Source: Lachnospiraceae bacterium (GTDB taxonomy: Bacteria > Bacillota > Clostridia > Lachnospirales > Lachnospiraceae). From it: DNA of 64,000 nucleotides. The number at the start of each line of letters is the position of its first letter. Position 1 is the first letter of the stretch. Shown here one piece after another: positions 9,064 through 18,000 of the stretch. Where the stretch lies: NCBI GenBank assembly GCA_022791755.1, contig JAAVZR010000016.1:62001-126000 (forward strand). Direction: 5' to 3'. The notes under the pieces were generated by a model. That model had not been told where the DNA came from and searched no databases. It was given only the letters and a program-made list of their open reading frames with translations. Position numbers and translations under genes: made by a program.

Positions 9064-9945
9064 ATGAAGACAGAGACAAAGAAAAGACTGGCAGCCGCGG
9101 CCATGGCTCTGGCACTCCTGTTGGGGAGCGCCGCCCCGTCCCGGGCAGCAGAGGAGACCGGGCAGGTCCCTGAGGTGATCTTCGACGGCACCCAGGAGAT
9201 TCGCTATGAGAACTATGACAGTTCGGCTAACTTCGGAACGAAATTTCAGAATATGCTCCCTTCGGAGGAGCGGGTCCAGGAGATTCTCCTAAAGAACGAA
9301 TCGGAGCGCACCGTGGATTTCTTTATGGACACGGAGATCCTGGAGAGCCTGCAGCAGGTGGCGGACGACGCCTCCTACCATGTGAAGCTGGAAGTGGTCC
9401 GGGGGAGCGAGAGTACCGTGATCTTCGGAGCCGGTGCGCAGGCCGTCACCGTCGGAGGGACCTCCGGGGAAGGCAGGGCGGTCCAGGACGGGAACCAGGG
9501 ACTGAAGGAATTAAACGACACCCTGAGCGGCTATCGGATGGTGACCACATTGGGCCGGGGAGAAGAGGCCGTCGTCAGACTGTCCATCACCCTGGACGGG
9601 GAGACCGGAAGCAATTCCTATCAGGCTCAGACCGGCCAGATCCAGTTCCGGTTTCAGGTAGGCTACAATGAGCCCGAGGTGGTGAATCAGGTGGTAAACC
9701 GGCCGAATCCGCCTCAGGTACAGACTGTGACGGAGCAGCGGACCGTGTATCGGGATTCTGTGACCGGAGAGATTGTGAGTCCCGAGGAAGCTCAGAGAAT
9801 GATGGTGACAGGGAATAACCGGACTTCGGTGAACACAGGAGACCAGACGCCGGTGATCCCCCTGATGGCGATGGCAGGAGGAGCTGCGTTGGTGATCGTC
9901 CTGCTGTTGATAAAGAAGAAAAAGGAAGAGAAGCAGGAAGGCTGA
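9064..9945 (+). CDS. Exported cell-surface protein with sorting-like C-terminus, associated with TasA/SipW locus
   Basis: 293 residues behind a GGAGGAGGA ribosome site. It has a classical signal peptide ending in SRAAEE rather than the SipW type. The mature part begins with a beta-rich domain (FQNMLPSEERVQEILLKNES resembles the PGD region of the TasA-like subunits), then a linker rich in Val, Asn, Pro and Gln. The C-terminus has VNTGDQTPVIPL, a hydrophobic segment and KKKKEEKQEG. This is the layout of a sortase signal, with NTGD in place of the usual P-x-TGD. No sortase lies in the window. It may anchor the filament to the cell wall or membrane. Confidence 0.65.
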   Translation: MKTETKKRLAAAAMALALLLGSAAPSRAAEETGQVPEVIFDGTQEIRYENYDSSANFGTKFQNMLPSEERVQEILLKNESERTVDFFMDTEILESLQQVADDASYHVKLEVVRGSESTVIFGAGAQAVTVGGTSGEGRAVQDGNQGLKELNDTLSGYRMVTTLGRGEEAVVRLSITLDGETGSNSYQAQTGQIQFRFQVGYNEPEVVNQVVNRPNPPQVQTVTEQRTVYRDSVTGEIVSPEEAQRMMVTGNNRTSVNTGDQTPVIPLMAMAGGAALVIVLLLIKKKKEEKQEG

Positions 9946-9963
9946 CAGGCAGGGAGGGAAACG

Positions 9964-11157
9964 ATGAGAGCGAAGAGAAACGGCAGAGTGAAGAAAGCGC
10001 TGGCCATCTGTCTGGCCCTGATGATGACGGCAGGGATGAGCGTGACTGCTCTGGGAGCGGAGGAAAAGGCAGAAGGAAACGGAGCCGGAGTAAAGAGTGA
10101 GGCCGGAGCCCAGGGAAGCCGTGCCGCTGCCCAGGGGAATCAGACCGGCGCCGGCAGCCAGCCGGAGGCTCCGGAGAAGACCTACCGGGTCACCTTCCGC
10201 CCGGGCCGTCTGGGACAGTTCAGTGAGGATGTGTACGAGGGGTATGTGGCGGCCTACGGAGAAGAACAGGTGAAGAGAAGCAAAGCCACCGGAAGCATCT
10301 CCGTTACCGTAGCCGCCGGGGCAGAGCATCCGGCGCCGCCCACGGCCGGGCAGGTAGAGCTGGGTGAGAATGCCGGCCGCTACTGGGTATCCGGCTGGAA
10401 GACGGATGTGGCTGTCGGTGAACCGGTGGAGGGCGACGCCGAGTACGTGATCGCCTACGCTGCCTTAAAGAACGGAGTGGAATACACCATCCGCTATGTG
10501 GACGCCGTGAGCGGAGCCGAAGTGGCCACGCCTCAGATTACCATGGGCGAATCGGGAGCGGATATCACCGCCTACGCCAAGACCGTGACCGGCTACCGGG
10601 CCGACGCGGCAAGCAAGAGCATGACGCTGACAGGCGATGCGGCGGGGAACGTGCTGACTTTCCTGTACACCAGCACCCTGGCTCCCACGATTAACCAGAT
10701 CGTTAACCCGGTGGACGGCGGGACCGTGATCCGTACCGAGACCGAGGAGAACGTAGTCTATGTGACGCCTCCGGAGGAGGTGGTGACACCGCCCACACCC
10801 TTAGGGCCGGGAGCCATTGACATCGAGGATGTAGTGGGACCGGATACGCCTCTGGGTCCGGGAGGAGAAGAGACGGAGCCCGCCCGGGAGACGGAGGAGA
10901 TCGTAGCGCCGCCTACGCCCTTAGGCCCGGGAAGCGGGGAAGAGACGCAGCCCGGAGGCGATACGGAGGACGTCCCGGATCAGGATACTCCCATGGGCCC
11001 CGGATTCCTGACAGAAGAGGATGACAGTAAGAGCGCTCTGAGCGGCATGGTGCTGCCGGTGAGTATCGGCGGAGCAGCCGTAGCCGTGGGAGGGATTGCA
11101 CTGGTGCTGTTAAAGAGAAAGAAGAAGGACGGCAAGGAAGAGACAGGCGGGAAATAA
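9964..11157 (+). CDS. Membrane-anchored stalk protein with MucBP-like domain and PLGPG repeats
   Basis: 397 residues. Signal peptide (about 1-31, ALGAEEKAE), a low-complexity Gly/Ala/Gln segment, a beta domain (about 75-170), and a MucBP-like repeat (about 178-240: YTIRYVDAVSGAEVATPQI, ending TFLYTSTLAP). A Pro/Glu/Thr-rich stalk carries four spaced motifs, TPLGPG three times and TPMGPG once (residues about 275-345). A hydrophobic segment and KRKKKDGKEETGGK close the protein. There is no LPXTG, so membrane anchoring is the simplest reading. The family suggests surface display and possibly mucin or host contact. It is the last gene before a terminator at 11196. Confidence 0.68.
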   Translation: MRAKRNGRVKKALAICLALMMTAGMSVTALGAEEKAEGNGAGVKSEAGAQGSRAAAQGNQTGAGSQPEAPEKTYRVTFRPGRLGQFSEDVYEGYVAAYGEEQVKRSKATGSISVTVAAGAEHPAPPTAGQVELGENAGRYWVSGWKTDVAVGEPVEGDAEYVIAYAALKNGVEYTIRYVDAVSGAEVATPQITMGESGADITAYAKTVTGYRADAASKSMTLTGDAAGNVLTFLYTSTLAPTINQIVNPVDGGTVIRTETEENVVYVTPPEEVVTPPTPLGPGAIDIEDVVGPDTPLGPGGEETEPARETEEIVAPPTPLGPGSGEETQPGGDTEDVPDQDTPMGPGFLTEEDDSKSALSGMVLPVSIGGAAVAVGGIALVLLKRKKKDGKEETGGK

Positions 11158-11195
11158 GAACGAATAAACCATATGGCTTTTATGGCGGTCAGAGA

Positions 11196-11232
11196 GCCGG
11201 GAACTGTGTCGACAGATTCCCGGCCCTTTTTT
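11196..11232 (+). terminator. Intrinsic terminator of the surface-filament locus
   Basis: An 8-bp perfect stem GCCGGGAA/TTCCCGGC with a 13-base loop, followed by CCTTTTTT. It lies 38 bases after the stalk protein gene. Confidence 0.85.
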
Positions 11233-11284
11233 GATAAGGCATCTTTTGGGGTATGAATTAAGAGAACGGTTTCGCCATACTGCC

Positions 11285-11313
11285 TTGACTTATGGCAGAG
11301 CATTTCCTATAAT
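11285..11313 (+). promoter_or_regulatory. SigA-type promoter of the response regulator gene
   Basis: TTGACT, 17-base spacer, TATAAT. The start codon at 11373 is about 55 bases downstream of the expected transcription start. The near-consensus boxes suggest constitutive expression of the regulator. Confidence 0.75.
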
Positions 11314-11372
11314 TTATGATAACAAAGACAGATGGAGCGATGAAAGACCGTTTTGATCGGTGGAGGTCAGGT

Positions 11373-12035
11373 ATGAAAACCATAGCAGTGATCGATGACG
11401 ACATTCACATTAATGATATGCTCACAGAGCTTCTGACCCGGGAGAATTACCGCGTGCTGCGGGCGTGGTCCGGTACGGAAGCTCTGCTGCTTTTAAGAGG
11501 GGAGGCGCCGGACTTGATCCTCTTAGACCTGATGCTGCCCGGGATGAACGGGGAAGAGCTTCTGCCTCGCCTCAGGGGGATCCCGGTCATTGTGCTCAGT
11601 GCCCGGGGGACTGTGGAGGATAAGGTGGAGCTTCTCCTGGGTGGAGCCATGGACTATGTGACGAAGCCCTTTGACACACAGGAATTGCTGGCCAGGATCC
11701 AGGTACAGCTGCGGGGCAGAGAGGAAGCCAGGCTTCTCTGTTATGGAGCGCTCATCCTTCATCCTGAGACGAGGGAGGTGACGGTGGCCGGTACGCCTGT
11801 GCGGCTGACACCTACGGAGTTCGCGATCCTGAAGCTGCTTTTGAGGAATCCGGAACAGGTCATTACCAGGTCCCGGCTGCTGGAGAGAATCAGCGAGGAG
11901 ACGCCGGACTGCATGGAGAGCTCCCTAAAGGTACACATCAGTAATCTCCGGCGTAAGCTGCGCCAGGCCGGAGCAGGGGACTGCATCGAGGCGGTCTGGG
12001 GAATCGGTTTCAAACTGAAATTCGATAGGGAATGA
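11373..12035 (+). CDS. OmpR/PhoB-family response regulator
   Basis: 220 residues. The receiver domain (about 1-115) has the acidic DDD pocket, the phosphoacceptor Asp in LILLDLMLPGMNG, the VLSARG switch Ser and the conserved Lys of YVTKPFD. A winged-helix DNA-binding domain follows (RLTPTEFAILKLLLRNPEQVITRSRLLE, then SLKVHISNLRRKL). The ATG at 11373 was chosen for its GGAGG site and family length; an upstream in-frame ATG lies next to the predicted transcription start. Partner is probably the kinase at 13954, and the likely target is the promoter just downstream at 12046-12102. The set resembles bacitracin/lantibiotic sensing and export loci. Confidence 0.85.
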   Translation: MKTIAVIDDDIHINDMLTELLTRENYRVLRAWSGTEALLLLRGEAPDLILLDLMLPGMNGEELLPRLRGIPVIVLSARGTVEDKVELLLGGAMDYVTKPFDTQELLARIQVQLRGREEARLLCYGALILHPETREVTVAGTPVRLTPTEFAILKLLLRNPEQVITRSRLLERISEETPDCMESSLKVHISNLRRKLRQAGAGDCIEAVWGIGFKLKFDRE

Positions 12036-12045
12036 CAGCCGGTAA

Positions 12046-12102
12046 TCTTAACCTTATCTTTACTCCCTTCTTACTCCTTTTCTGAACCTTTTGCCGGTAT
12101 TA
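12046..12102 (+). promoter_or_regulatory. Predicted response-regulator-activated promoter with four 11-bp phased repeats
   Basis: Four pyrimidine-rich units in tandem at an 11-base step: TCTTAACCTTA, TCTTTACTCCC, TTCTTACTCCT, TTTCTGAACCT (12046-12089). They run up to a -10-like TATTAT at 12097, and no TTGACA-like box sits at the right distance. Helix-phased direct repeats replacing a -35 box are the usual layout for OmpR-family activators, so autoregulation of the ABC genes is inferred. Confidence 0.5.
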
Positions 12103-12132
12103 TGATGACATCAGAAAAAAGGAGGAGACATT

Positions 12133-13047
12133 ATGGAATATATGTTGACCACAGAGAATCTTTCCAAGAGGTACGGCCGCTTCCGGGCACTGGACGGCTG
12201 TACGATGCGGGTGGAAAAAGGGGCGATTTATGGCTTCGTGGGTAAGAACGGCGCCGGTAAGACCAGCTTGATCCGTCTGATCTGCGGCTTGCAGGAGCCG
12301 GATCATGGGACCTATACTCTCTGCGGCATAAAGAATACGGACCGGGAGATCCATAAGGTTCGCCGCCGCATGGGAGTCATGGTGGAGGCGCCGTCCATCT
12401 GGCCGGATATGACGGCAGAAGAGAATCTGCGCCAACAGTACCGGATCCTGGGGCTGCCGTCCATGGAAGGGGTCCGGGAGCTGTTGGAGATGGTGGATCT
12501 CAGGGATACCGGAAGAAAGAAGGCAGGGCATTTTTCTCTTGGGATGCGCCAGCGGCTGGGAATTGCCGTGGCTTTAGCAGGCAGCCCGGATTTTCTGGTG
12601 CTGGATGAGCCGGTGAACGGTCTGGATCCGGAGGGGATCATCGAGATCCGGGAGCTGCTTTTGAAGCTGAACCGGCAGAGGCAGATCACCATACTGATAT
12701 CCAGCCATATTCTGGACGAACTCTCACGGCTGGCCACCCACTATGGCTTCATCGACAGGGGACGTATCCTGCGGGAGATCAGCGCCGCCGAATGGGAGCG
12801 CTCCTGCGGCAGACATACGCGGATCACCGTATCGGATATGACGGCCCTGTCCCGGGTGCTGGAGGAGAGGCAAATCAGGTATACGGTCTGCTCCGATCAT
12901 GCGGCGGATATATACGACAGGCTGAATGTGACAGATCTGGTGACGGCTCTGGCCTGTGAGAATTGCCGGGTGGAGACGATAGAGGAGAGGGAGGACAGTC
13001 TGGAGAGCTATTATGTCAATCTGTTAGGAGGTGGCCGTCATGAGTAA
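12133..13047 (+). CDS. ABC transporter ATPase (BcrA-like, peptide antibiotic export/immunity type)
   Basis: 304 residues. Complete ABC ATPase: Walker A GKNGAGKTS (about 38-46), the Q-loop region near MVEAPSIW, signature FSLGMRQRLG, Walker B FLVLDEPVNGLDP and the H-loop SSHILDEL. The C-terminal 90 residues are typical of drug/bacteriocin exporters of the BcrA and LanF kind. It overlaps the permease gene by 8 bases and sits behind AAAGGAGGAG. With the permease it should form a homodimer-ATPase exporter giving resistance to a membrane-active peptide; the substrate cannot be read from sequence. Confidence 0.82.
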   Translation: MEYMLTTENLSKRYGRFRALDGCTMRVEKGAIYGFVGKNGAGKTSLIRLICGLQEPDHGTYTLCGIKNTDREIHKVRRRMGVMVEAPSIWPDMTAEENLRQQYRILGLPSMEGVRELLEMVDLRDTGRKKAGHFSLGMRQRLGIAVALAGSPDFLVLDEPVNGLDPEGIIEIRELLLKLNRQRQITILISSHILDELSRLATHYGFIDRGRILREISAAEWERSCGRHTRITVSDMTALSRVLEERQIRYTVCSDHAADIYDRLNVTDLVTALACENCRVETIEEREDSLESYYVNLLGGGRHE

Positions 13048-13930
13048 TCTGTTCCTGGCCGGAATGGCGCGATTAAAGAAGGATAAGATATTCTGGTGTC
13101 TGCTGGCCGTAATGACAGCGTCGGCTCTCTTTCTGGTCATAAGCCGGCAGGACAGCCTGGGGAGAACGGAGAGAATCATAGAAGAAGGGATCCGGACGGG
13201 AGCGGACGTATCTTTTTACACTCAGATATGGGAGGAGTCCTCTGCTTCGGACGGATTGTTTTTCATGTGGGCCAGTGTCATCGGACAGGCAGTGGCGGTC
13301 TTCGGAGCCTTTTATATCGGAGCTGATTACAGCTATGGCACGATCCGCAATAAGATCATAGCAGGACACAGGAGGAACCGGATCTATTTCTCCGGTTTTG
13401 TCTTCTGCTGTATGGCGGGACTTACAATGGGCACGATCTACATGGCGTTAGTGACCGTCCTGGAGATATTTCTGATGGGGGGCCTGCAGTTTCACACGGC
13501 TGTCCCGCTGCTTCTGCTGTGGGATTGCCTGATGATGACAGTGGCTTTCGCCGCGGTGACAAATATGATCTCCATGCTGATCCCCGGCCGGAGCTATGGC
13601 CTGATCGTGAATCTGGCTGTGCTGGCACTGCTGATGTTTGTGGCAGGGGTGATGATCGAGTCCCTGAATGCGCCGGAATATATTAAAACGGGCCTGATCT
13701 CCTCCGAGGAGGGAACCATCCCGATTATGGAGAGGAATCCTGGCTATATAACCGGAATACTGCGGACGGTCTTCCGGACGGTGGTGGATATTCTGCCCTG
13801 CGGTCAGGCGATTCAGCTTGGCAGCGGCGGCCCGGAGAATCCGGATCGGCTGTGGATTTACTCGGCAGCGGTCACCATGGTAGTCCATGGGGCAGGCTGC
13901 GCGGCATTTCGCAGAAAAAATCTGAAATAA
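13040..13930 (+). CDS. ABC transporter permease (ABC-2 type)
   Basis: 296 residues from the ATG at 13040, preceded by AGGAGGT; a GTG three codons earlier is less likely. The layout is that of ABC-2 permeases: a short cytoplasmic N-terminus, one membrane segment (about 20-35), a soluble loop with DSLGRTERI, then five further hydrophobic segments, with the conserved YSYGTIRNKIIAGHRR region between segments 2 and 3. It overlaps the ATPase gene by 8 bases, so the two proteins are surely partners. The next gene is the sensor kinase, 23 bases on. Confidence 0.78.
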   Translation: MSNLFLAGMARLKKDKIFWCLLAVMTASALFLVISRQDSLGRTERIIEEGIRTGADVSFYTQIWEESSASDGLFFMWASVIGQAVAVFGAFYIGADYSYGTIRNKIIAGHRRNRIYFSGFVFCCMAGLTMGTIYMALVTVLEIFLMGGLQFHTAVPLLLLWDCLMMTVAFAAVTNMISMLIPGRSYGLIVNLAVLALLMFVAGVMIESLNAPEYIKTGLISSEEGTIPIMERNPGYITGILRTVFRTVVDILPCGQAIQLGSGGPENPDRLWIYSAAVTMVVHGAGCAAFRRKNLK

Positions 13931-13953
13931 GGCCAGGGGCAAAGGGAGGAAAT

Positions 13954-14904
13954 ATGGTCTGGCGGTTGACATGGGAGATATTTCTGACAGTGACGGTAAT
14001 GCTGTTGTTTTTCTATATATACCGGCTGAAACGGGCCATGGAGGAGATAGGCCGGGATTTCGCCGCCCATCTGGGGCAGGAGACGAATACGCTGATTACG
14101 GTCTCCTGTCAGGACCGAAGCGTCCGCCGCCTGGCTGCCTCTCTGAACAGGGAACTGACGGTTCTGCGGAACCTGAGACATCGCTATGAGCAGGGGGACC
14201 GGGAGTTTCGGGAGGCCGTGATGAATGTTTCCCACGATCTGCGCACCCCTCTCACGGCGATTTGTGGATATCTGGATCTTCTCAGGAAGGAGCCGTGGAT
14301 AACCGGAGAGTCGGAGGGCCAGGCGGCAGTGCCCTCTGACTCCGTCCGCCGGGCGTCCCGGTATCTGGAGCGTATCTCGGAACGCACCATGGCGATGAGA
14401 CGGCTTACCGGGGAGCTGTTTCAATATTTCATGATAGCCGGAAGGGAGGCAGGGGACAGACCCGGGAGCACGCAGCAGGAGAGGGAGGAGGTATCCCTGA
14501 ATGCAGCGCTGGAGGAGAGTCTGGCCGGGTTTTACGCTGCCTTCATGGAGAAGGGGATCGTTCCCCAGGTAAAGCTTTCGGAGATTCCCGTCAGGCGCTG
14601 GCTGAACCGGAACGCCCTGTCGCGGATTTTTGATAATATCCTGAATAATGCGCTGAAATACAGCGACGGAGACTTGCAGGTGATTCTTACGACGGAGGGG
14701 GAGATCCTCTTCTCGAATCATGCCGCATCCATGAATCCTGTCCTGGCCGGAAGGCTCTTCGACCGTTTTTTTACCGTGGAGGGTAAAACAGAGTCCTCCG
14801 GACTGGGGCTTTCCATCGCCAGGATTCTGACAGAACGGATGGGCGGCGAGATCGGGGCGTGGTATGAGGATGGGAAGCTGGTGATACGCCTGAGGCTGGA
14901 GTAA
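13954..14904 (+). CDS. Sensor histidine kinase, small N-terminal sensor (intramembrane-sensing type)
   Basis: 316 residues from the ATG at 13954, which has GGGAGGA upstream. A single membrane segment (about 8-26) is followed by a cytoplasmic linker, the dimerisation/phosphoacceptor helix NVSHDLRTPLTAICGYLDLL (His near 95), the N-box FDNILNNALKYS and the G-box ESSGLGLSIARIL. There is almost no extracytoplasmic domain, as in kinases that read the state of a neighbouring ABC transporter. It closes the regulator - ABC - kinase set and probably phosphorylates the regulator at 11373. Confidence 0.82.
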   Translation: MVWRLTWEIFLTVTVMLLFFYIYRLKRAMEEIGRDFAAHLGQETNTLITVSCQDRSVRRLAASLNRELTVLRNLRHRYEQGDREFREAVMNVSHDLRTPLTAICGYLDLLRKEPWITGESEGQAAVPSDSVRRASRYLERISERTMAMRRLTGELFQYFMIAGREAGDRPGSTQQEREEVSLNAALEESLAGFYAAFMEKGIVPQVKLSEIPVRRWLNRNALSRIFDNILNNALKYSDGDLQVILTTEGEILFSNHAASMNPVLAGRLFDRFFTVEGKTESSGLGLSIARILTERMGGEIGAWYEDGKLVIRLRLE

Positions 14905-15018
14905 AAGAAACGGAATACGTTTGCGGGTTTTGGCCTTTTTGTACCTGCACCGGCCGGACTGCCGAAAAGATTCGTATAAGCCCCGCCAAATCCTGTTAAA
15001 ATACGGCACATTGACCAG

Positions 15019-15047
15019 TTGCCCCCGCCGCTAAAGTATGCTATGAT
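15019..15047 (+). promoter_or_regulatory. Predicted promoter of carB (extended -10)
   Basis: TTGCCC, 17-base spacer, TATGAT, with TGC directly before the -10 box. It lies 53 bases upstream of the chosen carB start. No PyrR-type attenuator hairpin or U tract was seen between this and the gene. Confidence 0.5.
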
Positions 15048-15099
15048 ACTATCTGGATTTGAGGGAAACAAACCACAAAGAAAGAGCGGGGTATACATT

Positions 15100-18000
15100 A
15101 TGCAAAGAAAAGATGTACACAAGGTTCTGATCATCGGCTCCGGCCCCATCATCATCGGACAGGCATGCGAGTTTGACTATTCCGGCACGCAGGCATGTAA
15201 GGCGCTTAAGAGCCTGGGCTATGAGATTGTGCTGGTGAATTCCAATCCGGCCACGATCATGACGGATCCGGAAACAGCGGATGTAACGTATATCGAGCCT
15301 CTGAATGTGGAGCGTCTGGAACAGATCATCCAGAAGGAACGGCCGGATGCGCTGCTTCCCAATCTGGGCGGCCAGTCGGGCCTCAATCTGTGTTCGGAGC
15401 TTCAGTCGGCCGGGGTGCTGGATAAGTATGGCGTCAAGGTCATCGGGGTACAGGTGGACGCCATCGAGCGGGGCGAGGACCGGATCGAATTTAAAAATAC
15501 GATGAACTCCCTGGGTGTGGAGATGGCGAAAAGCGACGTGGCCTATTCCGTGGAGGAGGCGCTGCAGATCGCCGATCGTCTGGGATATCCGGTGGTGCTG
15601 CGTCCGGCCTATACCATGGGCGGCGCCGGAGGCGGCCTGGTATATAATAAGGAAGAATTAAAGACCGTATGCGCCAGAGGCTTGCAGGCCAGTCTGGTAG
15701 GTCAGGTGTTGGTGGAGGAATCGATCCTGGGCTGGGAGGAGCTGGAGCTGGAGGTGGTTCGAGACGCCAGAGGCAATATGATTACGGTCTGTTTTATCGA
15801 GAATATCGACCCTGTGGGGGTGCACACCGGAGATTCCTTCTGCAGTGCTCCCATGCTTACCATTTCTAAAGATCTGCAGGCCAGAATGCAGGAGCAGGCA
15901 TATCGGATCGTGGATGCCATAGAGGTCATCGGCGGCACGAACGTACAGTTTGCTCACGATCCCGTTTCTGACCGTATCGTTGTCATTGAAATCAATCCCC
16001 GCACGTCCCGTTCATCGGCTCTGGCCAGCAAGGCCACCGGTTTTCCCATCGCATTGGTATCGGCTATGCTGGCCAGCGGTCTGACTCTGGATGAAATCCC
16101 CTGTGGTAAATATGGAACACTGGACCGGTATGTGCCGGGAGGCGACTATGTGGTGATAAAATTCGCCCGATGGGCCTTTGAAAAATTCAAAGGAGTGGAG
16201 GACAGGCTGGGTACGCAGATGCGGGCCGTAGGCGAGGTCATGAGTATCGGTAAGACCTACAAGGAAGCGTTTCAGAAGGCTATCCGCTCTCTGGAGAAGG
16301 GCCGCTATGGCCTGGGCCATGTGGGCGGATTTGATAAAAAGAGCAGGGAAGAGCTTCTGAACATGCTGGCGACCCCGACCAGCGAGCGCCATTTTATCAT
16401 GTACGAGGCGCTGCGCAGGGGAGCCACCGTGGAGGAGATCTATGCCCTGACGAAGGTGAAGCACTGGTTCATCGAGCAGATGAAGGAGCTGGTGGAGGAA
16501 GAGGAGGCTCTGACGGCCCGTTACCGGAATGAGGTGCCGGCACAGGCGGATCTGCGCCGGGCGAAGGAGGATGGTTTCTCAGACAAGTATCTGAGCCAGA
16601 TCCTGTCCGTGACAGAGGAGCAGATCCGTGACGCCAGGGTGAAGGCCGGTATCGTGGAGTCCTGGGAGGGCGTCCATGTCAGCGGCACAAAGGACAGCGC
16701 CTACTACTATTCCAGCTATCACACGAGCCGGGTACAGACTGCGCCGGAGAGCGCCGCCGGGGATTCCCGGCCCAGAGTCATGATCCTGGGCGGAGGGCCG
16801 AACCGGATCGGGCAGGGGATCGAGTTTGATTACTGCTGTGTCCATGCGGCCAAGGCGCTCAGAAAACTGGGCTTCTCCACAATTATTGTAAACTGTAATC
16901 CGGAGACGGTTTCCACGGATTATGATACTTCCGATAAGCTGTATTTCGAGCCTCTGACGCTGGAGGATGTGCTGGCGATCTATGAGAAGGAAAAACCTGT
17001 GGGCATCATCGCCCAGTTCGGCGGCCAGACCCCTTTGAACCTGGCGTCCGATCTGAAGAAATATGGCGTGAATATCCTGGGCACCACGCCGGAGACCATT
17101 GATCTGGCGGAGGACAGAGACCGTTTCCGTGAGATGATGCAGCAGCTGGATATCCCCATGCCGGAGGCCGGGATGGCGGTGAACACGGAGGAGGCCCTTG
17201 AGACGGCTCACCGGATCGGCTATCCGGTGATGGTACGCCCTTCTTATGTGCTGGGAGGCCGGGGAATGGAGGTGGTCTACGACGACGAATCCCTGACCTT
17301 CTATATGAACCAGGCCGTGGGTGTGACGCCGGACAGACCGATTCTCATCGACCGTTTCCTGCACCATGCCACGGAGTGTGAGGCGGATGCTATCAGCGAC
17401 GGAGAGAATGTCTTCGTGCCCTCGGTCATGGAGCATATCGAGCTGGCAGGGATTCACTCCGGCGACTCGGCCTGTATCATTCCTCCCAGGGGGCTGACAC
17501 AGGAGCAGGTGGACACGATTAAGGAGTATACGCGCCGGATTGCGGCAAAGATGCATGTGGTGGGGCTGATGAATATGCAGTATGCCATCGAGGGCGGCAG
17601 GGTGTTTGTCATCGAGGCCAATCCCCGGGCCTCCCGCACCGTGCCGCTGGTATCGAAGGTCTGCGGGATCAATATGGTACAGATCGCCACAGACATCGTC
17701 ACGATGCCTTTTACGGACCGGGAGAGTCCTGTGCCGGGGCTGCGGGAGAAGCGCTTTGCGCACTATGGCGTAAAGGAAGCGGTCTTCCCCTTCAATATGT
17801 TTCCGGAGGTAGACCCGCTTTTGGGGCCGGAGATGCGCTCTACCGGGGAGGTGCTGGGCCTGTCCTCAGATTTTGGCGACGCCTTCTATAAAGCGGAGGA
17901 GGCGGCGAAGAGCCAGCTTCCCGTCAAAGGTACGGTTCTTCTGAGCGTCAATGACCGGGATAAAGCGGAGCTGGTGGAGATCGCGGAGGGCTTTAACGCC

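Noticed and set aside
11000-11157. LPXTG-anchored status of the stalk protein
   Set aside because: No LPXTG or P-x-TGD before the hydrophobic segment, so it was described as membrane-anchored instead.
14905-15099. Pyrimidine-type attenuator or riboswitch before carB
   Set aside because: No terminator hairpin with U run, no PyrR-binding-loop pattern; only a promoter could be supported.
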